Positions 36,456-45,922 of a stretch of 64,000 nt of DNA are shown here, one piece after another. This DNA is from Paracoccus methylarcula (lineage in GTDB: Bacteria; Pseudomonadota; Alphaproteobacteria; Rhodobacterales; Rhodobacteraceae). How positions within the stretch are numbered: position 1 is the stretch's first letter; each line of letters begins with the position of its first letter. Both the position numbers and the translations under genes were made by a program. The DNA lies in contig NZ_PXNQ02000002.1 in the NCBI RefSeq assembly GCF_003007735.2, positions 124,001-188,000 on the forward strand, written 5' to 3'. The notes under the pieces were generated by a model that had not been told where the DNA came from, did not search any database, and was given only the letters and a program-made list of their open reading frames with translations.

Positions 36456-37406
36456 TCAGGCGATCAGATGGCTGACCAGGATCAGCCACAGGGACAGTGT
36501 CAGGGCTGAGAGAACCGTTTGCCATGTGAACATGTCGGCGTAAAAATCCGCGTCGCCGCCCATCTGGCGTGCAAGGATGAAGCCGACCGAAGCCGCAGGG
36601 GCCGCCGTCAGCAGCACGCCCGAGGCGATCTGATCGGCGGGCAGGCCGAAGATCAGCGCGGCTGCCAGGAACAATATCGGGCACATCACCAGCCGCATGG
36701 CGACGCCGATCCACATCGCCGGGTCGCTTTGCCACAGGCGCTTGATCTCGATCCCCGCGCCGACCGACAGCAATCCCACCGCCAAGGCCCCCTGACCCAG
36801 CCAGTCGAGCGGCGCCAGCACCCAACCGGGCAGATCCGCGCCCGACATGTTCAGGGCCAGCCCGGTCAGGCAGCCGAGAACCAGCGGGTTGCGTGCGATC
36901 TCGCGCGTGATTCGGCGCCAGGTCTGGCGACGGTCGGAGACCTGTCGGCTCTGATCGTTCTCGGGCGGAAACAGGGTCAGCATGACAATCGAGGAAATGT
37001 TGAAGACGGGAATCAGGAAGGCCATGGCCACGGCCAGGTCGCTCAGTGCCTCCGGGCCAAGGCCATTCGCCGCAACTGCCAGCACCAGCAGCGAATTGAA
37101 GCGCATGGACCCCTGGAACATCGAGGTAAAGCGCGGGTTCGTCAGTTTCAGCGCGCCACGGCTCAGGATCGCGGCCAATGCGGTCGCGGCGAAGGCCACG
37201 GCCAGGGCGAAAACATAGCTGCCAAGCGATCCCAGGGACAATTCCGAGCGATAGATCGAGGTGATCAGGATCGCCGGGAACAGCAGCCGGAAGCCGAGTT
37301 GCTCGACCCCCGGCCAGTTCGCGGGTGCGATGATCCGAAAGCGTCGTGCGAGATGCCCTAACGCGACAAGGGCAATGACCGGCAGGATCGCTAGGGCGGC
37401 TTGCAT
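36456..37406 (-). CDS. AEC-family (auxin efflux carrier-like) transporter
   Basis: This 316-residue membrane protein has about ten segments in two halves of five, the AEC arrangement. Typical blocks are ALGHLARR near the start, MRFNSLLVLAVAANGLG, and GVLLTAAPAASVGFILARQMGGD, split, in the second half. Bacterial members export organic acids or amino acids, but the substrate is unknown. The true start is ATG 37406. The open frame continues far upstream antisense to gatC and gatA without coding value. It is divergent from gatC. Confidence 0.88.
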   Translation of the reverse strand: MQAALAILPVIALVALGHLARRFRIIAPANWPGVEQLGFRLLFPAILITSIYRSELSLGSLGSYVFALAVAFAATALAAILSRGALKLTNPRFTSMFQGSMRFNSLLVLAVAANGLGPEALSDLAVAMAFLIPVFNISSIVMLTLFPPENDQSRQVSDRRQTWRRITREIARNPLVLGCLTGLALNMSGADLPGWVLAPLDWLGQGALAVGLLSVGAGIEIKRLWQSDPAMWIGVAMRLVMCPILFLAAALIFGLPADQIASGVLLTAAPAASVGFILARQMGGDADFYADMFTWQTVLSALTLSLWLILVSHLIA

Positions 37407-37491
37407 GCGGCTCTCCGTGGATAGCTTTGCGGGGACTTCTTGCAGCCCCGCGCACAGACTTGTAAACCGCCGGGTAACGAAAGGGAAAGCC

Positions 37492-37779
37492 ATGTCGATC
37501 ACCGAAAACGAGGCCCGCAAGGTCGCGCATCTGGCGCGGATCGCGGTCGAGGACGAGGCGCTGCCTGCGCTCGCACGAGAGCTGAGCGGCATTCTGCAAT
37601 TCATGGAGCAGTTGAACGAGGTCGATGTCGAGGGTGTCGAACCGATGACCGGCGTCACCCCGATGCGTCTCAAGCGGCGCGAGGATGTCGTGACCACGGG
37701 CGGGATGCCCGGGCAGATCCTGTCGAACGCACCCGATGCGCGCGAGGGCTTCTTTGCTGTGCCGAAGGTGGTGGAATGA
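37492..37779 (+). CDS. gatC: Asp-tRNA(Asn)/Glu-tRNA(Gln) amidotransferase subunit C
   Basis: This 95-residue GatC begins [17 protein letters not shown] and ends in the conserved [20 protein letters not shown]. It steadies the GatA-GatB complex that makes Gln-tRNA or Asn-tRNA by transamidation. The stop overlaps the gatA start (ATGA). gatB is not in the window. The ATG at 37492 is preceded by AAAGGGAAAG. Confidence 0.94.
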   Translation: MSITENEARKVAHLARIAVEDEALPALARELSGILQFMEQLNEVDVEGVEPMTGVTPMRLKRREDVVTTGGMPGQILSNAPDAREGFFAVPKVVE

Positions 37780-39260
37780 GCGATCTGAACAGGCTGACCA
37801 TTGCCGAGGCCGGCGCCGCGCTGCGCAAGGGCGAGGTGACCTCGCTTGAGCTGACCGATGCCTGCCTTGCCGCGATCGAGGGGGCAGGGGCGCTGAACGC
37901 GGTTGTCCATGGCACCCCCGACAAGGCGCGCGAGATGGCGCGGGCGGCGGATGCGCGAATCAAGTCGGGTGACGCCACGCCGATGACCGGGATCCCGCTT
38001 GGCATCAAGGATGTGTTCTGCGTCAAGGGCGTGCCCTCGCAGGCCGCCAGCCGGATTCTCGACGGGTTCAAGCCCGAATATGAATCGACCGTGACCCAGA
38101 ACCTGTGGGATGCGGGCGCTGTCATGCTGGGCAAGCTGAACATGGATGAATTCGCCATGGGCTCGGCCAATGAGAACAGCTGCTATGGCCGCGCGGTGAA
38201 CCCGTGGAAGGCGGCGGATGGGCGCGAATTGACACCGGGCGGTTCCTCGGGCGGGTCGGCGGCGGCGGTTGCGGCGGATCTGTGCATCGCGGCGACCGGC
38301 ACCGATACCGGCGGCTCGATCCGCCAGCCTGCGGCCTTTACCGGCACGGTCGGCATGCGTCCGACCTATGGCCGGGTCAGCCGTTGGGGGGTGATCGCCT
38401 ATGCCTCCAGCCTCGATCAGGCCGGGCCGATGACCAAGACGGTCCGCGACGCGGCGATCATGCTGGGCGCCATGGCTTCGGTCGATGAAAAGGATTCGAC
38501 CAGCGCCGACATTCCGGTGCCGGATTTCGAGGCGGCGCTGACCGGCGATATCCGCGGCAAGAAGATCGGCATTCCGCGCGAATACCGCGTGGATGGCATG
38601 CCCGCCGAGATCGACCAGCTGTGGCAGAAGGGCGCGGACATGCTGCGCGATGCCGGGGCCGAGATCGTCGATATCAGCCTGCCGCATACGAAATACGCGC
38701 TGCCTGCCTATTACGTGATCGCGCCCGCCGAGGCGTCCTCGAACCTCGCCCGCTACGATGGCGTGCGCTACGGGCGGCGCGCGAAACTGGGTCAGGGCGA
38801 CGGCATCACCGAGATGTATGAAAAGACCCGCGCCGAGGGTTTCGGCCCCGAGGTGCAGCGCCGGATCATGATCGGCACCTATGTCCTGTCGGCGGGTTTC
38901 TACGACGCCTATTACAACCGCGCCCGCAAGGTGCGCGCGCTGATCAAGCGCGATTTCGACGAGGCCTATGCGCAGGGAATCGACTCGATCCTCGCGCCCG
39001 CCACGCCCTCGGCGGCCTTCCCCCTGGGGGCGATGGACCAGGCTGATCCGGTGCAGATGTATCTCAACGACGTCTTTACCGTGACGCTGAACCTTGCCGG
39101 TCTGCCGGGGATCTCGGTTCCCGTGGGGCTGGACAAGCAGGGCTTGCCGCTTGGATTGCAGCTGATCGGACGGGCCTTCGAAGAGGGTGAACTGCTCAAC
39201 CAGGCGCTTGTTCTTGAACAGGCGGCGGGATTTGTGGCCAAGCCCGAACGCTGGTGGTAG
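37776..39260 (+). CDS. gatA: Asp-tRNA(Asn)/Glu-tRNA(Gln) amidotransferase subunit A
   Basis: This 494-residue amidase-signature enzyme has the Ser-cisSer-Lys triad. The lysine is in [14 protein letters not shown], the cis-serine in [14 protein letters not shown], and the nucleophile serine in [14 protein letters not shown]. It releases ammonia from glutamine for the GatB reaction. Upstream in-frame codons lie within gatC, and the overlap ATGA at 37776 sets the start. No terminator is visible before the lipoprotein gene 35 bases on. Confidence 0.96.
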   Translation: MSDLNRLTIAEAGAALRKGEVTSLELTDACLAAIEGAGALNAVVHGTPDKAREMARAADARIKSGDATPMTGIPLGIKDVFCVKGVPSQAASRILDGFKPEYESTVTQNLWDAGAVMLGKLNMDEFAMGSANENSCYGRAVNPWKAADGRELTPGGSSGGSAAAVAADLCIAATGTDTGGSIRQPAAFTGTVGMRPTYGRVSRWGVIAYASSLDQAGPMTKTVRDAAIMLGAMASVDEKDSTSADIPVPDFEAALTGDIRGKKIGIPREYRVDGMPAEIDQLWQKGADMLRDAGAEIVDISLPHTKYALPAYYVIAPAEASSNLARYDGVRYGRRAKLGQGDGITEMYEKTRAEGFGPEVQRRIMIGTYVLSAGFYDAYYNRARKVRALIKRDFDEAYAQGIDSILAPATPSAAFPLGAMDQADPVQMYLNDVFTVTLNLAGLPGISVPVGLDKQGLPLGLQLIGRAFEEGELLNQALVLEQAAGFVAKPERWW

Positions 39261-39295
39261 GTTGCGGGCGACAACGGATATCTGACGGAGGCGAA

Positions 39296-39877
39296 ATGCG
39301 CGGCTGGTTGATGATTTCGGTGCTGGCGCTTGCCGGCTGTGGCGAGCATCGGGGCTGGAACCCGAATTATCAGTTCGGCGCGGGGCCCTATGGCGAATAT
39401 CGCGCCGAGAGGGAGGCCGCGCTGGTCTCGGGCAGTGAATCGCCGCAGGTGATCCCCGTCGCCCGTCCCGCCAAGGCGCCGACGGCAGAGGCGATCGCCG
39501 GGCAATCGCCGGTGCCGGCACCGGCGACGATGGGGGTTCGCTCGGGGGGCCGGGCCAGCGGGAACGCGCCGGTCCAGATCGTGCCGGACACGATGCTGCC
39601 CAAGACCCAAGCCGGCCCCTATCCGGGCTCGACCCCGGTCCTGGTGCGCTACGCCTTCGAGGCAAATCATCAACCGGGCACCGCGACCTATCCCCGCAGC
39701 GCTGGTTCGCAGGCACAGGCCACCCGCGCCTGCGCGGCCTATGCTTCGGCAGATGCCGCCCAGACCGCCTTCCTCGCCGCCGGAGGACCGCAGAGCGATC
39801 CGCGCGGAATGGATCCCGATGGTGACGGTTTCGTTTGCGGATGGGATCCCGCGCCCTTTCGCAAATCGCAGCTTTGA
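39296..39877 (+). CDS. Lipoprotein with C-terminal excalibur-like calcium-binding motif
   Basis: This 193-residue protein has a lipobox at LALAGC (cysteine about residue 15), so it should be a membrane-anchored lipoprotein. The middle is low in complexity and rich in P, A and G. The C terminus, GMDPDGDGFVCGWDP, has the DxDxDGxxC pattern of excalibur domains, which bind calcium and occur on extracellular or periplasmic proteins. GGAGG lies ahead of the ATG. The 3' end overlaps the amidase gene. The function is not known. Confidence 0.78.
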   Translation: MRGWLMISVLALAGCGEHRGWNPNYQFGAGPYGEYRAEREAALVSGSESPQVIPVARPAKAPTAEAIAGQSPVPAPATMGVRSGGRASGNAPVQIVPDTMLPKTQAGPYPGSTPVLVRYAFEANHQPGTATYPRSAGSQAQATRACAAYASADAAQTAFLAAGGPQSDPRGMDPDGDGFVCGWDPAPFRKSQL

Positions 39878-40539
39878 CAGGCAACCCCTATCCAAGCCCC
39901 AATCACGGCGACAGGCGCGGCTATCGCCCTGAATTGATCGTGTTGCATTATACCGGCATGGATGATGCGCATTCGGCCCGTGCCCGCCTTTGCGACGTGC
40001 GGGCAGAGGTCAGCGCGCATTGGCTGATCGGCGAGGATGGCGGCATCGAGGCGCTGGTGCCCGAAGACCGCCGCGCATGGCATGCCGGGGCGGGGGCGTG
40101 GCAGGGGCGCGGGGACGTGAATTCCCGCAGTATCGGGATCGAGCTTGCCAATCCCGGAGACCGCCCCTTTGCAGCCCGCCAGATGGACGCGCTGACCGAT
40201 TTGCTGCGCGGGATCATGGCGCGCTGGCGGATCGGCCCCGAAGCAGTGATCGGCCATTCCGACCTAGCCCCGGGGCGCAAGATCGATCCCGGCCCACGCT
40301 TCGACTGGCAACGTCTTGCCCGCGCGGGGCTTGCTCTCTGGCCCGATGACGGCCCCGACCGCCCCTTGGCCGAAAGCCTCGACGCCATCGGCTATCCCGA
40401 GGGCGACGCGCAAACCCGGCTTGCTGCCTTCCGCCTGCGTTTCCGACCATGGGGACAGGGACCAGAGACGGCGGAGGATCGTCGCCGTGCCGCCGGGGCG
40501 GCTGAACTCTACAAGAGGGAGCGGCAGGATGCCGGTTGA
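39841..40539 (+). CDS. N-acetylmuramoyl-L-alanine amidase (AmpD-like)
   Basis: This is an amidase_2 domain protein of about 230 residues. Zinc ligands fit LIVLHYTGMDDA (His), HAGAGAWQGRGDVNS (substrate region) and VIGHSDLAPGRKIDPGPRFDW (His and Asp). There is no signal peptide, so it is probably the cytoplasmic enzyme that trims anhydromuropeptides during cell-wall recycling. Starts are uncertain: ATG 39841 lies inside the lipoprotein gene, while TTG 39874 overlaps its stop (TTGA) and gives an N terminus closer to the family. The 3' end overlaps the GFA gene by 11 bases. Confidence 0.88.
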   Translation: MGSRALSQIAALTGNPYPSPNHGDRRGYRPELIVLHYTGMDDAHSARARLCDVRAEVSAHWLIGEDGGIEALVPEDRRAWHAGAGAWQGRGDVNSRSIGIELANPGDRPFAARQMDALTDLLRGIMARWRIGPEAVIGHSDLAPGRKIDPGPRFDWQRLARAGLALWPDDGPDRPLAESLDAIGYPEGDAQTRLAAFRLRFRPWGQGPETAEDRRRAAGAAELYKRERQDAG

Positions 40540-40957
40540 TTTCGACATGATCGAGGCGCGGGCCGCCTGCCATTGCGGCGCCGTCCGGCTGCATCTGCGC
40601 TTTACGGATGGGCTGCATAGCGCCCGGCGCTGCGATTGCAGCCTTTGCCGGATGCGCGGTGCGGTGGCCGTCAGCGTGCCGCTTGATGGCTTGACCGTTC
40701 TTTCGGGCCGGGACGCGCTCAGCCTGTATCAATTCGGTTCCCATGTGGCAGAGCATTATTTCTGCCGCCACTGCGGCATCTATACCCATCATCGCCGCCG
40801 CTCGAACCCAAATGAATACGGCGTCAATGCCGCTTGCATCGAGGGCGTGAGCCCCTTTGACTTCGCATCGGTGGAGGTACTGAACGGCCGCAGCCACCCC
40901 AATGATGGCGGTGGTGGCGGAGTCGTCGGCACGCTTCATTACCGTCCCGCCGAATAA
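40529..40957 (+). CDS. GFA-family zinc protein
   Basis: This 142-residue protein belongs to the glutathione-dependent formaldehyde-activating (GFA/CENP-V) family. Zinc cysteines are in ACHCGAVRL, RRCDCSLCRMRGA and YFCRHCGIYTHH. Most bacterial members have unproven substrates, and formaldehyde handling should not be assumed. GAGGGAGCGGCAGG precedes the ATG, and the gene starts within the amidase gene, so translation is probably coupled. Confidence 0.85.
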   Translation: MPVDFDMIEARAACHCGAVRLHLRFTDGLHSARRCDCSLCRMRGAVAVSVPLDGLTVLSGRDALSLYQFGSHVAEHYFCRHCGIYTHHRRRSNPNEYGVNAACIEGVSPFDFASVEVLNGRSHPNDGGGGGVVGTLHYRPAE

Positions 40958-41030
40958 CACCGCCATCCCGATCCGCATCGCAAAGCCGGTGCGAAAATAC
41001 CTCATTCTCCGCGCCTGCGCATGGCGACGT

Positions 41031-41064
41031 GGTCGTAATCTCGGGAAATCACCCGAATACGACC
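41031..41064. other. Nested inverted repeat upstream of the TauE gene
   Basis: GGTCGTA at 41031-41037 pairs with TACGACC at 41058-41064. Inside, TCGGG (41041-41045) pairs with CCCGA (41052-41056) around AAATCA. No T-tract follows. It could be a termination hairpin for the GFA gene or an operator for the transporter gene that starts 57 bases later. Confidence 0.45.
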
Positions 41065-41120
41065 AATGAACAGCCCTGTCCCCTCTGGCATAGCTCCGGC
41101 GGGCGGGTTATGGCGCGCGC

Positions 41121-41930
41121 ATGACGCATTATCTCTTTTCCGCCCTTGTCCTTGCGACCACCGGAGCCTTTGCCGGCATATTGGCCGGCCTGCTGGGAAT
41201 CGGAGGCGGGATCGTGCTGGTGCCGGCCTTCCTGCTGCTGTTCACGCAGGCGGGTTTCGGCGGGCCGGATGTGATGCAGCTTTCGCTCGCGACCTCTCTG
41301 GCGACGATCATCGTCACCTCGGCGCGTTCGGTCATGGCGCATCATCGCAAGGGGGCGGTGGACTGGCAGATCCTGCGAAGCTGGGCCGCAGGGATCGGTA
41401 TCGGCGCGCTGGTCGGGGTGCTGACGGTCGGCGCGCTGCGGACGCAGGCGCTGCAACTTATCTTTGCCGGGCTGGTCATCGTCATCGCCAGCTACATGGC
41501 GATCTCGCGCAGCCATTGGCGGCTGGCCAGCGAGATGCCGGGCGGCTGGCGCCGTATCGTGATCTCGCCGCTGGTTGGCTTCTTCTCGGTGCTGCTGGGG
41601 ATCGGCGGCGGCAGTATCGGCGTACCGCTGATGACGCTGCATGGCCGTTCGATCCACCGGGCGGTTGCGACGGCGGCGGGTTTCGGCATCCTGATCGCGG
41701 TGCCATCTGTCGTGGCCTTCCTGTTCCTGCCGGTGTCCAACGCGCCGCCGATGACCATCGGCTCGGTCAATCTGCCGGTTTTCCTGATCACCATCGCCAT
41801 GACGCTGATCACCGCACCGATCGGGGCCAATCTCGCGCATCGCACCGACGCGCAGAGGCTCAAGCGGTATTTCGCGGTTTTCCTGCTGCTGGTCGCCCTG
41901 AACATGCTGCGAAAGACTTTGATGGGGTAA
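41121..41930 (+). CDS. TauE/SafE-family anion exporter
   Basis: This 269-residue membrane protein has about eight segments in two repeats. Each repeat has the glycine-rich core of the family: GLLGIGGGIVLVPAFLLLF in the first and LLGIGGGSIGVPLMTL in the second. Members move sulfite, sulfonates, sulfoacetate or similar anions across the inner membrane. No sulfonate genes are adjacent, so the substrate is unknown. The start is ATG 41121. Confidence 0.88.
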   Translation: MTHYLFSALVLATTGAFAGILAGLLGIGGGIVLVPAFLLLFTQAGFGGPDVMQLSLATSLATIIVTSARSVMAHHRKGAVDWQILRSWAAGIGIGALVGVLTVGALRTQALQLIFAGLVIVIASYMAISRSHWRLASEMPGGWRRIVISPLVGFFSVLLGIGGGSIGVPLMTLHGRSIHRAVATAAGFGILIAVPSVVAFLFLPVSNAPPMTIGSVNLPVFLITIAMTLITAPIGANLAHRTDAQRLKRYFAVFLLLVALNMLRKTLMG

Positions 41931-41989
41931 AGCCCTGTCTTGTGCCTGTCCGGGCATCGTGCCAGATCACCGGCGAAAGGATTTTTGCC

Positions 41990-43186
41990 ATGAGCGATCT
42001 GCCCGTTATCCGTCTGCGCCCGAAATCGAAGCCGCAGGCCATCCGTCACGGCTTTCCCTGGATTTTCGCGGATGAGGTGGTGCTGGACCGCCGCACGCGC
42101 GCCTTGCCCGCAGGCGGTTTCGCCGTGCTTGAGGATGCCGAACGCCGTCCGATGGCGCTGGTGACGGTGAATCCGGTTTCCAAGATCATCGCGCGGGTGA
42201 TGGATGCCGATCCGGCGGCGCGGATCGATGGCGAGTGGCTGCGGGTCCGGCTGGCCCGCGCCCTGGCGATGCGCGAGCGGCTTTATGACGCGCCCTTCTA
42301 CCGGCTGGTCCATGCCGAGGCGGACGGGTTTCCGGGGCTGGTCGTCGATCGCTTCGGCGATTCCGCCGTGATCCAGCCCAACGCGGCATGGGCCGATGGC
42401 ATGGCGGGCGAGATCGCCGAGGCGCTGGCGGATGTTGCCGGCGTGGAGACGGTGATCCTGAACGGGCAGGGGCGGGCGCGCGGATTGGAAGGGCTGGACG
42501 AACGGACCGAGATCCTGCGCGGCGCGGCCCCTGACGCGCCGGTGCAGGTTGTGATGAACGGCGCGGTCTACATGGCCGACCTGTTGGGTGGGCAGAAGAC
42601 CGGGCTTTTCTATGACCAGCGCCCGAACCACGCATTCGCGCAACGTCTGGCACAGGGGGCCGAGGTGCTGGACGTCTTCAGCCATGTCGGCGGCTTCGGG
42701 CTTGCGGCGCTGGCGGCGGGAGCCTCCCGCGCGACCTGCGTCGATGGCAGCGCCGCCGCGCTGGAACTGGCCGAGGCGGGGGCGCGGGCCATGGGTGTGT
42801 CAGACCGTCTGGAGACCCGGCAATCGGACGCTTTCAAGGCGATGGAGGCGCTGGCCGAAGAGGGCCGCCGTTTCGACCTGGTGATCTGCGATCCACCTGC
42901 CTTCGCGCCCTCGAAACAGGCGCTGGAGGCGGGGCTGCGCGCCTATGAGCGGGTGGCCAAGCTGGCCGCCCCGCTGGTCGCGCCCGGGGGCTATCTGGGC
43001 CTATGCAGTTGCAGCCATGCCGCAGACCTGACCCAGTTTCGCAATGCCAGTGCGCGCGGGATCGGTCGCGGCGGGCGGCGCGGCGTGCTGATCCATAGCG
43101 GACAGGCCGGTCCCGACCACCCGACATTGCCGCAACTGGCCGAGACCGGCTATCTCAAGGCGCTGTTCTTCCGGCTGGACGGATGA
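41990..43186 (+). CDS. Class I SAM-dependent rRNA methyltransferase (RlmI-like)
   Basis: This 398-residue protein has an N-terminal PUA-like domain (IRLRPKSKPQAIRHGFPWIF) and a C-terminal Rossmann methyltransferase domain. The SAM site is in VLDVFSHVGGFGLAALAAGA and the catalytic loop in LVICDPPAFAPSKQ. RlmI methylates a cytosine of 23S rRNA, and orthology rather than another COG1092 member is likely but not certain. GAAAGGA lies before the ATG. Its stop overlaps the PIN gene (ATGA). Confidence 0.88.
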   Translation: MSDLPVIRLRPKSKPQAIRHGFPWIFADEVVLDRRTRALPAGGFAVLEDAERRPMALVTVNPVSKIIARVMDADPAARIDGEWLRVRLARALAMRERLYDAPFYRLVHAEADGFPGLVVDRFGDSAVIQPNAAWADGMAGEIAEALADVAGVETVILNGQGRARGLEGLDERTEILRGAAPDAPVQVVMNGAVYMADLLGGQKTGLFYDQRPNHAFAQRLAQGAEVLDVFSHVGGFGLAALAAGASRATCVDGSAAALELAEAGARAMGVSDRLETRQSDAFKAMEALAEEGRRFDLVICDPPAFAPSKQALEAGLRAYERVAKLAAPLVAPGGYLGLCSCSHAADLTQFRNASARGIGRGGRRGVLIHSGQAGPDHPTLPQLAETGYLKALFFRLDG

Positions 43187-43722
43187 AGGCGGTTCTGGAC
43201 GCCAATGTGCTGTTTCCCACCATCCTGCGCGAGATCCTGGGTGACCTGGCCACGGCGGGGCTTTACCAACCGCTCTGGTCGGCGCGGATACTGGCCGAGT
43301 GGCGCCATGCCGCGGCCCGCCTTGGCCCCGAGCAAGAGGCCGTGGCAGGGGCCGAGATCGCGCTTCTGACCCGGCGGTTCCCCGATGCCGCCATGCCCGA
43401 TGACGGCACCCGCGCCATCGATCTGAATCTGCCCGATCCTGCAGACCGCCACGTGATCGAGGCCGCGCTGGCAGGCGGTGCCGCGCTGGTGGTGACGGCG
43501 AATCTGCGCGATTTTCCGCGTCCTGTCATGGCGGGGTTGGGATTGCGTGCGATCCATCCCGATGCGTTCCTGCTGGACCTGCATCGCCGCGACGCGGCAA
43601 GTGTTGCGCTGGCCGTAGAGACCGCCCGCGATAAGGCGGCAAGGATGGGAGGCGACATGACCGTCACCGAAATGCTCAAACGCAGCCGCCTGCCGCGGCT
43701 TGCCAAGCTGCTGAGAGGTTGA
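43183..43722 (+). CDS. PIN-domain protein (RSP_2648 type)
   Basis: This 179-residue PIN protein has acidic residues in VLDANVLFPTILRE, the DPADRHVIEAALAGGA block and TANLRDFP, which form the metal site of a ribonuclease. It begins inside the methyltransferase stop (ATGA). No antitoxin-like gene lies next to it, unlike typical VapBC pairs, and the C terminus is longer than in VapC. A role in RNA processing is as likely as a toxin role. Confidence 0.8.
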   Translation: MKAVLDANVLFPTILREILGDLATAGLYQPLWSARILAEWRHAAARLGPEQEAVAGAEIALLTRRFPDAAMPDDGTRAIDLNLPDPADRHVIEAALAGGAALVVTANLRDFPRPVMAGLGLRAIHPDAFLLDLHRRDAASVALAVETARDKAARMGGDMTVTEMLKRSRLPRLAKLLRG

Positions 43723-43732
43723 AACGAGTTGC

Positions 43733-43746
43733 TGTTAACGCTAACA
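43733..43746. promoter_or_regulatory. LacI-type operator in front of zwf
   Basis: TGTTAACGCTAACA is a 14-base inverted repeat with a central CG and half-sites TGTTAAC and TGTTAGC, the form bound by LacI-family regulators. It lies 37 bases before the zwf start. Which regulator uses it is unknown, as no LacI gene is in the window. Confidence 0.5.
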
Positions 43747-43782
43747 AGAGATATGGCGAAAGCCGGTGATAAGGAGGACAGC

Positions 43783-45233
43783 ATGGTCTCGCGCGTCATT
43801 CCGGTCGAAGATTTCGACCTCGTGATATTCGGAGCAACCGGTGATCTCGCGCATCGCAAGATCCTGCCGGGATTGTTCCGCCGCTTTGTTGCGGGGCAGA
43901 TCCCCGAAACCTCTCGCATCATCGGCGCGGCGCGGACCGATCAGGACGATGACGCTTTCCGGGCCGAGACCGCCAAGGCGATCGCCGAATTCGCCGGCGT
44001 CAAGAAGAACGATCCGAACCTGGCCAGGTTCCTGGAGCTTCTGGCTATACCGCGATCGACGCCAAGGGCGAGGGCGGCTGGAAGGCGCTCAAGGCGCGGA
44101 TGCGCAAGGGCGCGGTCCATGCCTTCTATTTCTCGGTCGCGCCGTCGCTGTTCGGGGATATCGCCGAACGCCTGCACGGCCATGGCATCACCGACAGCCA
44201 AAGCCGCATCGTGGTGGAAAAGCCCTTTGGCCGTGACCTGGAATCGGCCCGTGCGCTGAACACCATGCTGGCGCAGCATTTCCAGGAACAGCAAATCTAT
44301 CGCATCGATCATTACCTGGGCAAGGAGACGGTCCAGAACCTGATGGCGGTGCGTTTTGCCAATATCCTGTTCGAGCCGCTGTGGAACGCGCAGTTCATCG
44401 ACCATGTCCAGATCACCGTGGCCGAGACCGTCGGCGTCGCGGGGCGGGGCAGCTATTACGACAAGTCCGGCGCCATCCGGGACATGGTGCAGAACCACAT
44501 GATGCAGCTTTTGTGCCTCATCGCGATGGAGCCGCCATACCATTTCGATCCGAACGCGGTGCGCGACGAGAAGCTCAAGGTCATCCGCGCGCTGGAGCCG
44601 GTCGAGGACAGCGACATCGTGCGCGGCCAGTATCAGCCCGACGGCAAGGAGCCGGGTTACCTTGAGGATGCCGAGAATCCTGATTCCCGGACCGAAAGCT
44701 ATGTCGCCATGAAGGTGCGGATCTCGAACTGGCGCTGGCAGGGGACGCCCTTCTACCTGCGCACCGGCAAGAAGCTGCGTGCCCGCACCTCCGAGATCGC
44801 CATCACCTTCAAGGAGCCGCCGCATTCGATCTTTGACGATACCGGCGCGCCCCGTGCCAACGAGCTTGTCATCCGGCTGCAACCGAACGAAGGTATGAAT
44901 CTCAAGGTGATGATCAAGGAGCCGGGGCCGGGGGGCATGCGATTGGTCCAGGTGCCGCTGGACATGTCCTTCGCGGATGCCCTGGGATCGGAGGGGGCCG
45001 ATATACCCGACGCCTATGAACGGCTGATCATGGATGTGATCCGGGGCAACCAGACCCTGTTCATGCGCGGCGACGAGGTCGAGGCCGCGTGGGCATGGAC
45101 CGATCCGATCATCAGCGCATGGGAGGATGCCAAGCGGCGTCCCGAACCCTATGATGCCGGTTCCTCGGGCCCGGAAGAGGCGCTGCGCCTGATGCATCGC
45201 GACAATCGCCGATGGAGGGAGATTCGCGCATGA
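43783..45233 (+). pseudogene. zwf: Glucose-6-phosphate dehydrogenase, single-base frameshift
   Basis: The N-terminal part has the cofactor motif LVIFGATGDLAHRKILPGLF and reads normally to NLARFLELL. Near 44042-44048 the frame is lost, and the other frame resumes at once with GYTAIDAKGEGGWKALKARM and continues to 45233. The active site RIDHYLGKETVQN and the later RTGKKLRARTSEIAITF are intact. One missing G in a GGG run explains it. The enzyme starts the Entner-Doudoroff and pentose-phosphate routes and is normally needed for growth on sugars, so I suspect an error in the sequence. AAGGAGG precedes the ATG. Confidence 0.88.
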
Positions 45234-45907
45234 GTATGGATTTCAAGGAATATCCCGACCGCGAGATGCTGGCCCTGTCGCTGGCCGACCGGATCTCCTC
45301 GCAGCTTGGGCAGCATCTGCGCTCTGCCGATACGGCCAGTCTCTGCGTTCCGGGCGGCACCTCTCCGGTGCAGGTTTTCGACACGCTCAGCGGGGCCGAT
45401 CTGGACTGGGACCGGGTGACGGTGTTTTTGGGCGACGAACGGTGGGTCGATGGCGAGCACAAGCGCTCGAACAGCCGGTTGCTGCGCCGTCACCTGCTGC
45501 GCGACCGGGCGGCGGCGGCCAATTACATCGACCTTTATACCGGCGATGCGCAGCCCGAGGATGCGACGGAGGGGCTGGCAGAGGCTTTGGCACCGCATCT
45601 GCCGGTGACCGTGGCGCTTCTGGGCATGGGGAACGACATGCATACCGCCAGCCTCTTTCCCGGCGGCGACCGGTTGGCCGAGGCGCTGGCGAATGACGCG
45701 CCACCGCTGATGGCGATCCGTGCCGATGGGGCGGAGGAGCCGCGCATTACCCTGACGCGCCCGATCCTGTCGCAGGCGATCCATATCCACCTGCTGATCA
45801 TGGGTCCCGAAAAGCGCGAGGCATTGGAACAGGCGCAGAAACTTGATCCCATCGAGGCGCCGATCCGCGCCTTTCTGGATGCCGCGACCGTGCATTGGGC
45901 GGAATAA
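45230..45907 (+). CDS. pgl: 6-phosphogluconolactonase
   Basis: This 225-residue protein is of the DevB/SOL type. The substrate-phosphate loop is CVPGGTSPVQVFDTL, and VFLGDERWVDGEHKRSNSRL and LLGMGNDMHTASLFPG, split by context, are signature blocks. It hydrolyses the lactone made by Zwf. The start overlaps the zwf stop (ATGA), consistent with coupling in a zwf-pgl-pgi operon. Confidence 0.94.
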   Translation: MSMDFKEYPDREMLALSLADRISSQLGQHLRSADTASLCVPGGTSPVQVFDTLSGADLDWDRVTVFLGDERWVDGEHKRSNSRLLRRHLLRDRAAAANYIDLYTGDAQPEDATEGLAEALAPHLPVTVALLGMGNDMHTASLFPGGDRLAEALANDAPPLMAIRADGAEEPRITLTRPILSQAIHIHLLIMGPEKREALEQAQKLDPIEAPIRAFLDAATVHWAE

Positions 45908-45922
45908 GAGGACCGACGACAC

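Noticed and set aside
37407..39884. Very long open frame upstream of the AEC transporter on the minus strand (over 800 codons)
   Set aside because: It is antisense to gatC, gatA and the lipoprotein gene. Its composition is shadow-like (rich in R, H, D, G), and the true AEC start at 37406 is clear.
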